Shown here: one piece after another, positions 18,814-28,982 of the stretch | How the letters are laid out: each line of letters starts with the position of its first letter | How positions within the stretch are numbered: the first letter of the stretch is position 1 | NCBI GenBank assembly: GCA_020975725.1 | Contig: QXJR01000011.1 | Span: 62,001 to 126,000, forward strand | Source: Picocystis sp. L7 | Lineage: Eukaryota; Chlorophyta; Picocystophyceae; Picocystales; Picocystaceae | DNA length: 64,000 nt | Direction: 5' to 3' | The notes under the pieces: model-generated | The model's database searches: none | What the model was told of the DNA's origin: nothing | What the model saw: only the letters and a program-made list of their open reading frames with translations | Translations under genes and position numbers: made by a program

Positions 18814-19805
18814 GCCGCCAGGCACGTGGTCGGATGCGACGAAACAATCGTCTTCGACGTCGGCTTGGACCCATCCTGCCCTCCCGAGATAAACCCTACC
18901 CTCTCGAGATAAACCCTACGCTTCGTTTCCAAGTCCACCGCTCTTCGCCCTCCTTCGGGGGAGAGTGAAGAGGAGACGGCCATGGAAGCTTGGTGGGGAC
19001 GAGGAAACGCACCCACCGATGGGTGGACCGCAGGATGCATCGATGCACGCGGGAAGAGAGAGTGATGGACAGCCATAGACGAGGGGAGGGCGCGTCGACG
19101 AAACCAATCCGTCCTCCAAGACATGGAATGGAATGAAATGGAATGGATGCATGGACGAACAAAGTGGACGCGTGTTGTCGCCCCCCCCTTCCCATCGACC
19201 TTCGCTCGAACGTGGGAAGCGGCAGGATGTAGCGTGCATCGCTTCGCCGTAGAGTGCGTTGCTCGCACGTGCGAGCTCGTTCCACCATGCCACACACGAG
19301 GTCGTGCGACGGTGATTGCTCGACCGCTCTCGCGGCACCTGCACGAATGGACGCGAGTCTTCGAACCTTCCCATCGATGTTCCTCGAACGGAGAGAGCTT
19401 GCTTCAAAAACCACCATGGATGGGCACCTCGAACGCACGGAATTCGAAGGAAGGGACTCTGCACTGCGCTAGAAGTGCACGCGATCCACGCTTCGTGTCT
19501 TCTTCCTTCCTTTCGATCCCTCCACCGGCACGTCAGGAATTCTATCTTTCCTCTCCCGTTCTTGGTCCACACACGCAAGCAACCACGTGTCCGTGTGGTC
19601 GCACCTCCTCCGCCTCCCCCCTCCGCCATGGCCCCTCCAGGAGAGAAGAAACTCCCTGGAGGAGGGGGGGGGGTGGTCGACCCCTTCCCTCCACGTCTCG
19701 TTCGACCGTGGTGGATGGGGTGGCGGCTGGGACCGGGAGAGAGGGGAAGGGAAGACGAGAGGGAACCCTCGCCGACGAGGAATCGAGCGCGACCAACCGA
19801 CGACG
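18814..19805. other. Divergent intergenic region NUP85 / PEX1
   Basis: 992 bp of promoter and leader sequence. It contains the telo-box pair (next entry) on the NUP85 side and a G10 run at 19664-19673 on the PEX1 side. I saw no gene or tRNA-like structure. Confidence 0.5.
18881..18920. promoter_or_regulatory. Tandem telo-box repeat upstream of NUP85
   Basis: Two 20-bp units in tandem, identical except at two positions, each containing GAGATAAACCCTAC. Each holds the plant telo-box AAACCCTA (18891-18898 and 18911-18918), 78-105 bp upstream of the NUP85 start. Telo-boxes in plants occur in promoters of growth and cell-cycle genes. Function here is inference. Confidence 0.4.
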
Positions 19806-22800
19806 ATGGCGTCTTCGTTGCGCGCGCTGCCGGTGAATGGAGTGGCAGAAAGGAGCTGTTTCGCCAGGCTGCCATTGGCACTGATGCACGCCGTGCACCA
19901 GGACGAAAGCACGCCGGAAATGCCGCTGGTGCTGCAGCTCAGCCGAGACCCAGCCGAAACCAAAGAAGGGACCACCGACGGCGAAAAGAAGACGAACAAG
20001 CACATGTACGTGTCCTGGTCCGGTGCAGCGGCCACGGGAGAGTGCGTGGAGCTGTCCCACGAGATGATGACGGCCCTGGGCCTGGAAGAAGGAGAAAAAG
20101 TGCAGCTCAGAGCCTGCAGAGGAGTGCCCAAAGCCAAGAGCCTGGAGCTGGAACCAGCACATGCAGATGATTGGGAAGTGCTGGAAAGCAACCAGGAATA
20201 CCTGGAAGAACAACTGCTCAATCAGGTGCACGTCTTGCAAAAAGGGCAGGAGTTCCCCTTCTGGGTGCGCAACAACCGACCCATCCAACTGCGCGTCGCC
20301 GGGGCCAAACCGTCCAATGTGTGCTGTGCTGTGGATGGGACGGAACTGTTGGTGGCGCCCTGCACCAGGAAAACCCAAGAAATCAACGGTGACATGCCAG
20401 AAGAGCACGGAGGGATTCTCGATACCCAAGGGAAACCAGCCTGGCTTCGTGTCCTGCCGGTCGGGGAAACCAGGGCGGAGGAATTGCTGGGCGCCGGCAA
20501 AGGGAAGCTTCACTGTGCAGCGAAAAATGCTGTGTTGACAATCAATCCGCAAACTGCTGAGAGGTACGATTTCAGGAAGGGACAGACTGTGTACATACTC
20601 CGTCAAGACAGCAAGGATGGACCCAACGATCAAAAGAAGAATTACCAAGCGTACTTCCAGATTAACGTCTCCAACGACGTGCCAGTGGAACATGTGCTAA
20701 TGATGGAATCTACCATGGCGTACATAGGGATGAATCTCCCCACAAGAGTGACCCTCTATCCTACGCCAGTGGAAAGGGAACCCATTGAGACAATGGGCAG
20801 AATCATGCTCACCCCACTGATCTTCGAGGATGTTGGTTCTTCGCCAGAAGCAAATGACTTTTGCGATTCTTTGAGCACAGGAGGCTTTGCTGCTGATCGG
20901 CTCAAGGAATGGATCAAAGCCAATCGAGTCGCTGGAATGACTTTGTTAGATGACAACTCGCAAATCAGCTTCTTCTTACGTGAACGCGGAGGAGGATTGG
21001 TGGACGAGGTAAGGATGGTTGTGAATCTACTGCCCAAGCCCACGGGAAGGTCGTTTGTCATGATCAACAAACTGCCCGAATCTACGAATGTAACCGTGGG
21101 CAGGGAAAGTTATGTGCCCAAGCTCGTCAGGCCGGTGCGGATATGGGAAGGTGTGGAGGAGGAGGAAGACCAATGGCTCCAAAGTCTAGCGGATGATGTG
21201 ATGGAGCAGCTTGAATGGCATCTTAACCCAGACCGAGTGGAAGAGCTCTGTCGACTGGATGCTCCGCCGCCGGGCCACGTTCTGTTGCATGGTGCAGAAG
21301 GATGTGGAAAAAGTTCTTTCGTGCTCTCGATTATGAAGCGACTCTCGGAGGCTGTGGTGCCAGTTCACACAGTGTTTGTGGACTGTGTTGAATTGTCCGA
21401 GAAGGTGCCCGAAACGCAGCGGGCCATGTTTGCAGAAATGGTGCACGAGGCCATCGCTTGTGCTCCATCCCTCATCATCCTTGAGGATGTGGAAGAGATC
21501 GTGCCAGAGATTACTGATGATGCCATGCTTCAAATGCAGATGCAGGAAGGGGGGTTGCCAATGCTGCCGCTTCTCAACACTCTTTTGGAGCAAGCGGGCG
21601 AAGAGTCGCACTCTGGACGACCGATCGCGATTATGGCCACATCCTGCACTGTTGATTCTATCGATGCGTCCCTACTTATCCCTGGAAAGTTGGACTATCA
21701 TGTCAGTTTCCCACAGCCAAGCCTTTCTGAACGAAGATCGATCATCGTGAATAAGCTGGAGAGCTATGGTTGCACTTTTGATTCGAAAGCCTTGGATTCA
21801 GTGGCTGAGGAGGCAGAAGGCTACGACGCGTCAGACTTGACAATATTGGCAGAGCGTGCTATCCATGCGGGATACACAAGGGCGTATTCGCTGTCATCAG
21901 CAGCTGGATCGCCGCTGTGTGTAACCCAGAAGGACTTTGAGGCAGCACTTGAAGGTTTTATCCCAGCCATTCTGCAGCGCATGGGAAAGATGTCGCTCAA
22001 GCGCAAGAAAGACGAAGAAGCTGGTTGGAACTTGGTTGGGGGCATGCATGCTGCGACTTCTTCTTTGCAAGAGATCTTGGAACTTCCTTCCAAATTCCCC
22101 GAGCTCGTAAGCCAAGCCCCTCTGAGGCTTCCAACTGGGGTGCTGCTGTATGGACCTCCTGGCTGCGGCAAAACACATGTGGTCAGTGCTGCGATTTCTG
22201 CCACTGGACTGCGTTCAGTAGTTGTCAAGGGCCCCGAGCTACTCAACAAGTACATTGGTGCTAGCGAGGCAGCCGTAAGGGATGCTTTTCAAAGAGCGCG
22301 CTCTGCTGCACCTTGTCTGCTGTTCTTTGACGAGTTTGATGCCATCGCGCCTAGACGTGGTCATGACAATACTGGCGTGACCGACCGTGTCGTGAATCAG
22401 CTCCTTACTGAACTGGATGGCGTGGAGGCCCTGACAGGGGTGTTTGTAGTGGGAGCAACCAATCGCCCAGACCTCATTGATCCTGCTTTGTTGCGCCCTG
22501 GCCGCCTTGATCAGCTGATATACTGTGGATTTCCGTCTGCAGCCGAGCGTAAAGAAATCCTGGAAGCGCTCCTGGCTGATGTTCCAATGGCAACCGATAT
22601 CAACCTTGCTGACATTGCTGAATCAACGGAAGGTTTTTCGGGAGCAGACTTGCAAGGTCTTTTGGCTGACACTCAGCTGAATGCAGTTCACGAATACATG
22701 GAAATGCCAGAGGAAACGAGACCTGCAGAAGGCATACTGATGTCTGCGAGACACATGTACAGTGCATTGGGACGCACCAGACCATCGATCTCTAGTCAAG

Positions 22801-22904
22801 AAAGAGACAGGTTGGAAGGAATTTATGGAAACTTTGTGTCATCTAGAACAATGGGCTTGGGTACTTCATATAAAGCCAAGGGCAAGATGGTATCGTATGC
22901 ATGA
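19806..22904 (+). CDS. PEX1: Peroxisome biogenesis AAA-ATPase PEX1
   Basis: 1032 residues from the ATG at 19806. The order is that of PEX1: an N-terminal double-psi/PEX-1N region (about 1-190), then two AAA modules. D1 has Walker A GAEGCGKSS and a degenerate Walker B LIILEDVEE. D2 has Walker A GPPGCGKTHVV, Walker B LLFFDEFDA and the second region of homology ATNRPDLIDPALLRPGRLDQ, all intact. PEX1 and PEX6 form the hexameric motor that pulls ubiquitinated PEX5 from the peroxisome membrane. A CDC48/p97 assignment is excluded by the PEX-1N region and the weak D1. A G10 run lies 130-140 bp upstream on the coding strand. Confidence 0.9.
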   Translation: MASSLRALPVNGVAERSCFARLPLALMHAVHQDESTPEMPLVLQLSRDPAETKEGTTDGEKKTNKHMYVSWSGAAATGECVELSHEMMTALGLEEGEKVQLRACRGVPKAKSLELEPAHADDWEVLESNQEYLEEQLLNQVHVLQKGQEFPFWVRNNRPIQLRVAGAKPSNVCCAVDGTELLVAPCTRKTQEINGDMPEEHGGILDTQGKPAWLRVLPVGETRAEELLGAGKGKLHCAAKNAVLTINPQTAERYDFRKGQTVYILRQDSKDGPNDQKKNYQAYFQINVSNDVPVEHVLMMESTMAYIGMNLPTRVTLYPTPVEREPIETMGRIMLTPLIFEDVGSSPEANDFCDSLSTGGFAADRLKEWIKANRVAGMTLLDDNSQISFFLRERGGGLVDEVRMVVNLLPKPTGRSFVMINKLPESTNVTVGRESYVPKLVRPVRIWEGVEEEEDQWLQSLADDVMEQLEWHLNPDRVEELCRLDAPPPGHVLLHGAEGCGKSSFVLSIMKRLSEAVVPVHTVFVDCVELSEKVPETQRAMFAEMVHEAIACAPSLIILEDVEEIVPEITDDAMLQMQMQEGGLPMLPLLNTLLEQAGEESHSGRPIAIMATSCTVDSIDASLLIPGKLDYHVSFPQPSLSERRSIIVNKLESYGCTFDSKALDSVAEEAEGYDASDLTILAERAIHAGYTRAYSLSSAAGSPLCVTQKDFEAALEGFIPAILQRMGKMSLKRKKDEEAGWNLVGGMHAATSSLQEILELPSKFPELVSQAPLRLPTGVLLYGPPGCGKTHVVSAAISATGLRSVVVKGPELLNKYIGASEAAVRDAFQRARSAAPCLLFFDEFDAIAPRRGHDNTGVTDRVVNQLLTELDGVEALTGVFVVGATNRPDLIDPALLRPGRLDQLIYCGFPSAAERKEILEALLADVPMATDINLADIAESTEGFSGADLQGLLADTQLNAVHEYMEMPEETRPAEGILMSARHMYSALGRTRPSISSQERDRLEGIYGNFVSSRTMGLGTSYKAKGKMVSYA

Positions 22905-23329
22905 TGAGACAGAAGTTTGGCTGGTCATTCAGCTCCTGGGCTTAGTCGAACCGAATAAACGTTGGACATTATGCTTCCCCACTTTTGTTATTGCAAGGCA
23001 ACACTCGTGCCCAAGCACGATGGCAGTAATGAAATGTATGACTGCACTTGAGTGCAGAAATTTTTTGCTCATCCTTCGGCAGCTGATAGACTTTCTGCCT
23101 TTCCCAGGGCCAATGCGACCCCGGTATGGCATATCGTGGCTCGTGCGGGTTTCTACCAATGATCCACAATCCTTGCACCTTGCTTGTCAGCAATCAGAAA
23201 GGGTGTGCTCGCTTACCTGTTCTGTCGAGGCTGATGGCGTGCGCCAGACGAACGCTCAGGCAATAGCTCTGTCGAAGGATGCTAGGTCCATTGGGTTGAA
23301 TGTTACTCTTGAATCGTATCAGCTTGTTT
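22905..23329. other. Convergent 3' region PEX1 / arabinokinase-like gene
   Basis: AATAAA for PEX1 at 22954-22959. The remaining 370 bp shows no coding signal. Confidence 0.5.
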
Positions 23330-25381
23330 CTAGGAAATGGTTGCTAACCTTGAGATGGTGAACTCTCCAATCGTTTCTGCGCCACCTGACGATCCATCAA
23401 AAATATGAGACCTCCTTCCAAATTGAGCTGCAATGGCCCTTACTTCGGCTTGTGCCTCTCTGCTGTCCAAGCCCACTATACAAACGGCTCCTCCTGCCCC
23501 GCCACCACTCAGACGGGCACCAAACAGCCTCGAGGACCTCTCCACACTTGCGACAATTTTATCCGCCTCTGTGCAACCAAGCCCACACGCTGTGTAACTG
23601 ACATGGCTTGCGTGCATGAGTGCACCAATGGCCTTCATCACCATGAGTAGATTCTCGGGCGGGTCCACGGACATTTCGTCAGACCGATTTCTTGCTGAAT
23701 TCTTGGCCGGGAAAGCCTCTAGGTGCCCATACCTTGGTAATCCTGAACTTTTACAGGAAAGGAACAAATCTCCCATTCTCTTTGCTCGTGCATTTTCATG
23801 TACGGGATGTGCTGTGGCTGAACGTATCGGGTACACGGCCAGCGGGTCGATTTGTGTGGCCTCGTCTCCATGTCCCCCTGGGAATTTTTCAGCAAAGGAA
23901 GAACCAGAACATTTCAATGGAAGAAAGGGTTTGAACATGTCAAACTCCTGTGATGACAGTTCAGTCAAGTAAAAGTCTTTGCCAGACAAAGCTCGCTCCA
24001 CCCAATGAGTGGGAGGTACTTCAGTGCTGACCAGATTACCCTTCAAAGATGCCAGGGCTTGGAAGGCGGAATCCGCTTTTGTTTCAGCTGCAAGGACACT
24101 GGCAAAAGCTTTCGCAATATTGTCCGCATGACTTGCTTCATCTGGCAGGGAGCATTGGATGGGAATTGATCCAATTCTTTCCAGCAGATCCGGGAGAGGC
24201 GGATGGCTTTGAAAGCAGGGATCTTTCGGGTTTGTGCTAGAGAGCTCTCCCCTTGGCAATGAAGTTCCATCCTGGCAGTGCAACAAACTAGCACATTTCA
24301 AGATTTCCTTGATGATAGTTTTCCCCATGAAAGCCCCCACACGTGCAGCCGCGTATGCACATCCGGCCACGCTACGTTTGGCCCCCGAGGCAATGGCCCA
24401 GATCTTGATCCCAGGGGGCACGTCCACATGTCCTCTCACAATCGCGGGTCGACAGCTTAGTCTAATAACGGCATCCTTTCGGCCACAGGCACTGGCGATT
24501 TGGTCCATTGCTCCACAGGGAGCTCCCACACCAAACACTTCCGCAAGATGGCAGAGTCTGGCGCGGGTAAGGTAATTGATGGTGGGTATAGGAGTTCCGG
24601 TGGCTTCAAGACCTGGCGAAAGTGAAGTTGCAACAGATTCGCAGTGAGCGTCCTCTACATCTCTCCCTTTGGTTGGCTTGAGTGTGGCAGCAATCAGAGC
24701 TCCTGTAGTGGCCAGCTCCAACGATGCAGAACTGGAGGCGCCTTGTCCTCTGGGAACGGAGCTGTCCACCACCACGCTCAGGGTCTTCCCATTGACGGCA
24801 CTGCAGACTTCTGAGCTATGCCAAGCAAGGGAAACAAGGCAGCTGACCACGTAGCAGGCCCAGTGTGGTCCATTTTCATCGTCCATGGGCTCGTCGGATG
24901 CCGACAGGTCCACCTCTTCTTCGTCGGCCGCTCCGCCATCTCCCGTCGAGGCATCGGTCGATCCTCCCTCCTTCTCCATATGCTTGCGCCCCTTCCTCTG
25001 CGCCATCCGGTTGACCAGGGCCCGCACGTGTTCCAGTGGAACCGGCTTCGTGTCGGAGACGATGATGTCCGCCATATCCAGGTGGAATTCTCTCGGTTGG
25101 CTTCCGACACGTGCGCGCATCGACACCACGCGCAAGAGAGGTCTTTCCTGCGTCGATTGGCACTGGACGGCCGCGTGGCACGCCTCTCGAGTGGTCAGGA
25201 GGAGCGCGTCCGATCCCGAATAGTCCGCGAATCCGCCCATCACGTCCAACCGACCCGGCGCGCGTGCGACGTGGATGGGCGCATGCGGATCGAAACATCG
25301 CCGCAACGAAGCCGTCTCGACGTCTCGAAACGCGGCGATGCGTCGCAGGCGCGACAGGAACGCCTTCGTGTCGTCCTGCAT
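23330..25381 (-). CDS. GHMP sugar kinase, L-arabinokinase-type (ARA1-like)
   Basis: 683 residues from the ATG at 25381 (MQDDTKAFLSRL). GHMP-kinase motifs are present: APGRLDVMGGFADYSGS (sugar-binding N-terminus), the ATP loop VPRGQGASSSASLELA, GAPCGAMDQIASACG (catalytic Asp) and the C-terminal LSGGGAGGAVCIVG. The GGFADYSGS version and the segments AIASGAKRSVAG and ACGLGCTEAD resemble plant L-arabinokinase more than galactokinase (GGEHTDY). The enzyme would make arabinose-1-phosphate in the cytosol for nucleotide-sugar salvage. Plant ARA1 has an additional N-terminal glycosyltransferase-like domain, which is absent. An acidic insertion (about residues 135-170) and a second insertion near 400-500 enlarge the domain. 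Confidence 0.8.
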   Translation of the reverse strand: MQDDTKAFLSRLRRIAAFRDVETASLRRCFDPHAPIHVARAPGRLDVMGGFADYSGSDALLLTTREACHAAVQCQSTQERPLLRVVSMRARVGSQPREFHLDMADIIVSDTKPVPLEHVRALVNRMAQRKGRKHMEKEGGSTDASTGDGGAADEEEVDLSASDEPMDDENGPHWACYVVSCLVSLAWHSSEVCSAVNGKTLSVVVDSSVPRGQGASSSASLELATTGALIAATLKPTKGRDVEDAHCESVATSLSPGLEATGTPIPTINYLTRARLCHLAEVFGVGAPCGAMDQIASACGRKDAVIRLSCRPAIVRGHVDVPPGIKIWAIASGAKRSVAGCAYAAARVGAFMGKTIIKEILKCASLLHCQDGTSLPRGELSSTNPKDPCFQSHPPLPDLLERIGSIPIQCSLPDEASHADNIAKAFASVLAAETKADSAFQALASLKGNLVSTEVPPTHWVERALSGKDFYLTELSSQEFDMFKPFLPLKCSGSSFAEKFPGGHGDEATQIDPLAVYPIRSATAHPVHENARAKRMGDLFLSCKSSGLPRYGHLEAFPAKNSARNRSDEMSVDPPENLLMVMKAIGALMHASHVSYTACGLGCTEADKIVASVERSSRLFGARLSGGGAGGAVCIVGLDSREAQAEVRAIAAQFGRRSHIFDGSSGGAETIGEFTISRLATIS

Positions 25382-25555
25382 CGCAACGCGCAGCCGTCCG
25401 CGCAACGCCTGGTGGGAAGAATGAGGATGGAAGAGGGAGATCCAACAGGATACGTGAGCAGGAAAGAACGTACAGGTAGGCACATCCAGTGGTAGAACAA
25501 GTGCGTCTCTGTGGTCGTAGTGAATGCCATCGAGAGAAATTACACGAGCTCGAGA

Positions 25556-27146
25556 CTAGAAATCGTCGTCATCCTCTTCGGCAATGTGCTTGGCAAGCTC
25601 TTTCTCTTGCTCAAGGCGTTCCCGTCGCGCCTCGGCAGACTCGATGTCCATGCGTTGCGCACTGCCCTCGTACCGCATGGCCTTCACAGCCTCGTTGTGC
25701 GTGTCCAGGCAGAAGCTGATCCTCGAGTGGAAAGCAGAAATGGGAGCATTGGTGGAATAGATGTCCACCACTTCCTTGGACTGCATACACCCGGTGTCAT
25801 TGTTGAGCGTGGCATCAATCCCACCATCCTTTATTGCCTTGGCAACGATGTACTCTGCATCTTCTGCACTGTCCAGGCCCAACTTTGCAGCAACCTCCCC
25901 CAATGAAATGCGCGAGTACGCTAGACTGATGCGACGCAACCCCGTCCTAATCACGTTCCTGCGCAGCCTAACTATCAAGTGATGGGTCTTGTCCTTCCTG
26001 AACTGGATGTGGTACGCCTCCGTCACCTTCCTGAAACCAGCCAAATCTCCAACACGCACACACGCTGTCAATTCAAAGTAGGGAACCAGGGTTTTCCGGT
26101 AGATGGGCTGCTGGAAGAGCGCGCGGTCAGGGATCTCTCCCAGCAAAAGCCGTACAGTAATGAGCCACTTCTGAACCTCGACTTGGAACCCCCTGGCCTT
26201 CAAAGGGACCTTCCTGGAGGCCTGCATCAAGCATTCTCTGGCGTCTGCATAATCCAGTTGCACCGCACGAATGCGTCCAAGGTAGTACAGGTAACGGCAG
26301 TACTGGCTGTTGGAGTGGGACTCGGGTTGCTGTGCTTGAGACCTGAGCTTTTCTGCTTGGTCGTACAAGTTGTAGTGCAAGAAGTTTCGAAGAAGAAGAT
26401 TCAGCAAGGTTTCCTGCCCCACTTCGTCGTGCCTGAGGGTGGCCGTGGTGTGCGCAGCCAACAGCTTCGGCCTCACTTCGCTGAGCGTCCCGGTGCATTC
26501 GTAGCTCCAGGAGAGGTAGAAGAAGATACGTGCTGCGATGAGATCCAGCGTCCTCCGATTGTACCTTTCCACGAACTCGACGGATTTGTTGGCGAAGACC
26601 TTGGCATCGGCGTACAACTTGCGGTCAACCAGCATGACCAGCACGATGAGGAAGACGAGGGCTTCGGCCTCGGGAAGTTGCTTGGGAAGGCTCAAGTTTT
26701 CTCCCTTCTCTACCTTTCCGTTTTCCATCTCCATCTCGTCCCCGCCATCCCTTCCGATCTGCAGCGATCGATACGGTCAGCGACGGCGTACTTGCGTGGC
26801 GGGATATCCGATCTACACTTCGGGTCGCGGACGGTTTCGCTCTCACCTTCTGCAGGAGTTGGAGCAACAGGTCCCTGGCTTCCACGTCGGACACGACCGC
26901 GTTCGACAGCCTTTCCACCATGTCCACGGAGAAGTTCTTTCTCATGGCGAAGCTTTGGCGCAGCACGCGATTGATGGTTCGGCTCTCCTTCGTGGCCACG
27001 GCCTTGCTGAGCAGCTTGAGGTTGGCGTGCATCTGCTGCAGGGGCGTCTTTTTCCCTTCTTCGCCTCCTTTATCGTCCTTCTGCAGCTTTTTCACGTCTC
27101 CCGTCCCTCCGTTCGCATCCACGTCCTTCATTTCGGTGTCGGCCAT
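25556..27146 (-). CDS. PSMD3: 26S proteasome regulatory subunit RPN3/PSMD3
   Basis: Two exons: 27146-26847 and 26758-25556, joined in phase 0, giving 500 residues (human PSMD3 has 534). The N-terminus is acidic and Lys-rich, followed by the helical repeat array (RTINRVLRQSFAMRKNFS; LVFLIVLVMLVDRK; ARIFFYLSWSYE). The C-terminal PCI domain contains VIRTGLRRISLAYSRISLGEVAAKLGL and ends with an acidic tail. RPN3 is a lid subunit of the 19S particle. The stop lies 174 bp upstream of the arabinokinase-like start on the same strand. Without the 88-nt intron the two parts sit in different frames. Confidence 0.9.
26759..26846 (-). other. Inferred intron of PSMD3 (88 nt)
   Basis: Donor GTGAGA, CTGAC 19 nt before the acceptor CTGCAG. 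Phase 0. It joins the two halves of a conserved protein. Confidence 0.85.
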
Positions 27147-27905
27147 GGCGTCCACGTGTCCTTCGCAAGGACCACGCCGATCCGTGATCGACCAACCCTA
27201 ACGCGTGCTTTCCTTCCTCGTGGAGCGCCTTTCGACCCTCCCTGATCCTCGTGAGACCTTTCACTTGCCTTCCACACGCCTCGATCCGCGATCGCGCGCG
27301 CCAAGGATGCGATCGGAGACGAAGCACGCGCGATCCGATCGATCGGATTCTGATGCGATCGCGTCGTTCGAGCAGGTCCTGCACCCTCTCTCCCTCCTTC
27401 GGAGACCGCATGGACCGTATGAGGTACAGAGGTAATGGACCGATAAATGACCGTGTGGACCGTTTGCATTTCGAAGCGACTCCTTCCGAGGAAGTATCGA
27501 TACCTTTGGGGACGATCGATCGATACCTTGGTCGAGGGGAAACGGCCCTCGCCCCCATCGGAGACCGCGTGGACCGCCTGACGCAAAGAGACGGGTGATC
27601 GATGAAAGACCGTGTGGACCGGATTTTCCTCGGAAGGACCACCCCCGCGGAGGCATCGATATCTCTTCGGATCATCGATCGATACCTTCGATCGGGGCGT
27701 GACGATCCCTGAGGATCTTTCCGGGGAAAGCAATCGATATGTCAGTGTAGATCTCGATATCCTTCGTCGGGGGTTTCAACGTGGATCGACACCACCGAAA
27801 CTGTCGACCGACGTCGGTCGACAACACGAAGCGCCGTTCTGCCACACAACGAGCATACGACGAAAGGCGTATTGGATTGAGGAGGATCCACGTGAAAGTG
27901 CCGAC
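27147..27905. other. Divergent intergenic region PSMD3 / membrane protein, with degenerate tandem repeat
   Basis: Rich in CGATCGAT and ATCGATA motifs. It includes the duplicated block listed next. No gene is supported between the PSMD3 start and 27906. Confidence 0.5.
27401..27700. repeat. Degenerate tandem duplication, period about 159 bp
   Basis: Two diverged copies begin with GGAGACCGC(A/G)TGGACCG at 27401 and 27560. Both then contain GACCGTGTGGACCG, a C-rich TCC-GAGG segment, an ATCGATA element and GATCGATCGATACCTT. The copies differ by substitutions and small indels, so this is an old duplication in a promoter region. Confidence 0.55.
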
Positions 27906-28982
27906 ATGACCATCACCTTCGAGGGTGGGCCCAGCAAGCATGAGACGGACGGAGGTGGGACGCAAGCTGGCCAACCGGGACCTGGGAAGGAAGCCTACCA
28001 GCAGTCGAGCTTGCCACGCGTCCCAGAACGGACGTCCAGCATCGCTGCTTCGGTGATGAGCGCCCCAGAACTCAGCGACAGCTCAGAAAACAGCTCCTCC
28101 GTCGGACACAAGGAGAGGATGGAATATCGGATGCAGAGAGAGAAGATCCTCAAGCGAATGCAAAAGAACTGGAAGCCGAAATCCATCGAGGAACAGGTCG
28201 AAAAGATCAGCCACAGCGCCGTAGAATGGGACGAAAAAATACGCAAGGCGAGGCTCAAAGCCAAGCTGTGGAAGGCAGCCAAATGGGCGACTATTGTCCT
28301 GGCCATCGGGGCCATCATTGCCACCACCGCAACGCTCACCAGCATCCACGTCAACAAGAAAAACAGCAAGGATGCGCCCGATACCGAACTGACCGTGTCC
28401 TCGAAGGAAACGGGAACCAGGGACCATCTGGGTTTGCCCCTGTTCAACCGGGACAACACCGTTCTGGGAAATGGCGCAGGCCTGAGGAGGGTGCGAAACA
28501 ACGTCGAAAAGCTGCTGGCAGGCTTGGACGAAGTGCTGGAAGAGGACCGAATAAGCTCCGTCAACCTCGTGGAAGAGAACAACGGGTACAGCATGATTCT
28601 TGACAGGCCAACGCTTGCACAGATGAGGGCCACCATCAAAGAAATGGCCGAAGAGGACCTGTCGTTCTTGCAGAAACAGTTGGAGGAGACGATGGAAGAG
28701 TTGAAGCGGATGGCGCGGGACGCTGACATCGGAGCCGGCATTCAAACACAAGCAGTAGACCTTTCTAGCGGGGAAGATGAAATAGAACAAGATCAGGGCG
28801 CGAGCCAGATGGGCCAGCGGAAGCTTCTCCAGCGTTCGGACGGCCACGGCTATGGGATGGACGATCTTTTCGTGGATACCGTTCTCGTGGGTGCAGGACA
28901 GAGCATTTTTCCCGAAGGTCATCATCTGCACAAATGCTATCGCGAGGCGGAGGACAGGCTGGAGTTGTTCTCTCAACAGTAG
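27906..28982 (+). CDS. Unknown single-pass membrane protein with coiled-coil segments
   Basis: 358 residues from the ATG at 27906; the upstream open frame is repeat-derived. The first 65 residues are Gly/Ser/Pro-rich. A basic helical region (about 70-125, KERMEYRMQREKILKRMQKNW) leads to a clear transmembrane helix at about 127-148 (WATIVLAIGAIIATTATLTSI). Then comes a more acidic C-terminal half with a second helical region (MRATIKEMAEEDLSFLQKQLEETMEELKRM). There is no signal peptide, so a type II-like orientation with the basic N-terminus in the cytosol is likely. I do not recognise the family. Confidence 0.6.
   Translation: MTITFEGGPSKHETDGGGTQAGQPGPGKEAYQQSSLPRVPERTSSIAASVMSAPELSDSSENSSSVGHKERMEYRMQREKILKRMQKNWKPKSIEEQVEKISHSAVEWDEKIRKARLKAKLWKAAKWATIVLAIGAIIATTATLTSIHVNKKNSKDAPDTELTVSSKETGTRDHLGLPLFNRDNTVLGNGAGLRRVRNNVEKLLAGLDEVLEEDRISSVNLVEENNGYSMILDRPTLAQMRATIKEMAEEDLSFLQKQLEETMEELKRMARDADIGAGIQTQAVDLSSGEDEIEQDQGASQMGQRKLLQRSDGHGYGMDDLFVDTVLVGAGQSIFPEGHHLHKCYREAEDRLELFSQQ

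Noticed and set aside
19542-20693. 383-codon minus frame over the PEX1 N-terminus
   Set aside because: Antisense shadow of PEX1, which has clear domain support.
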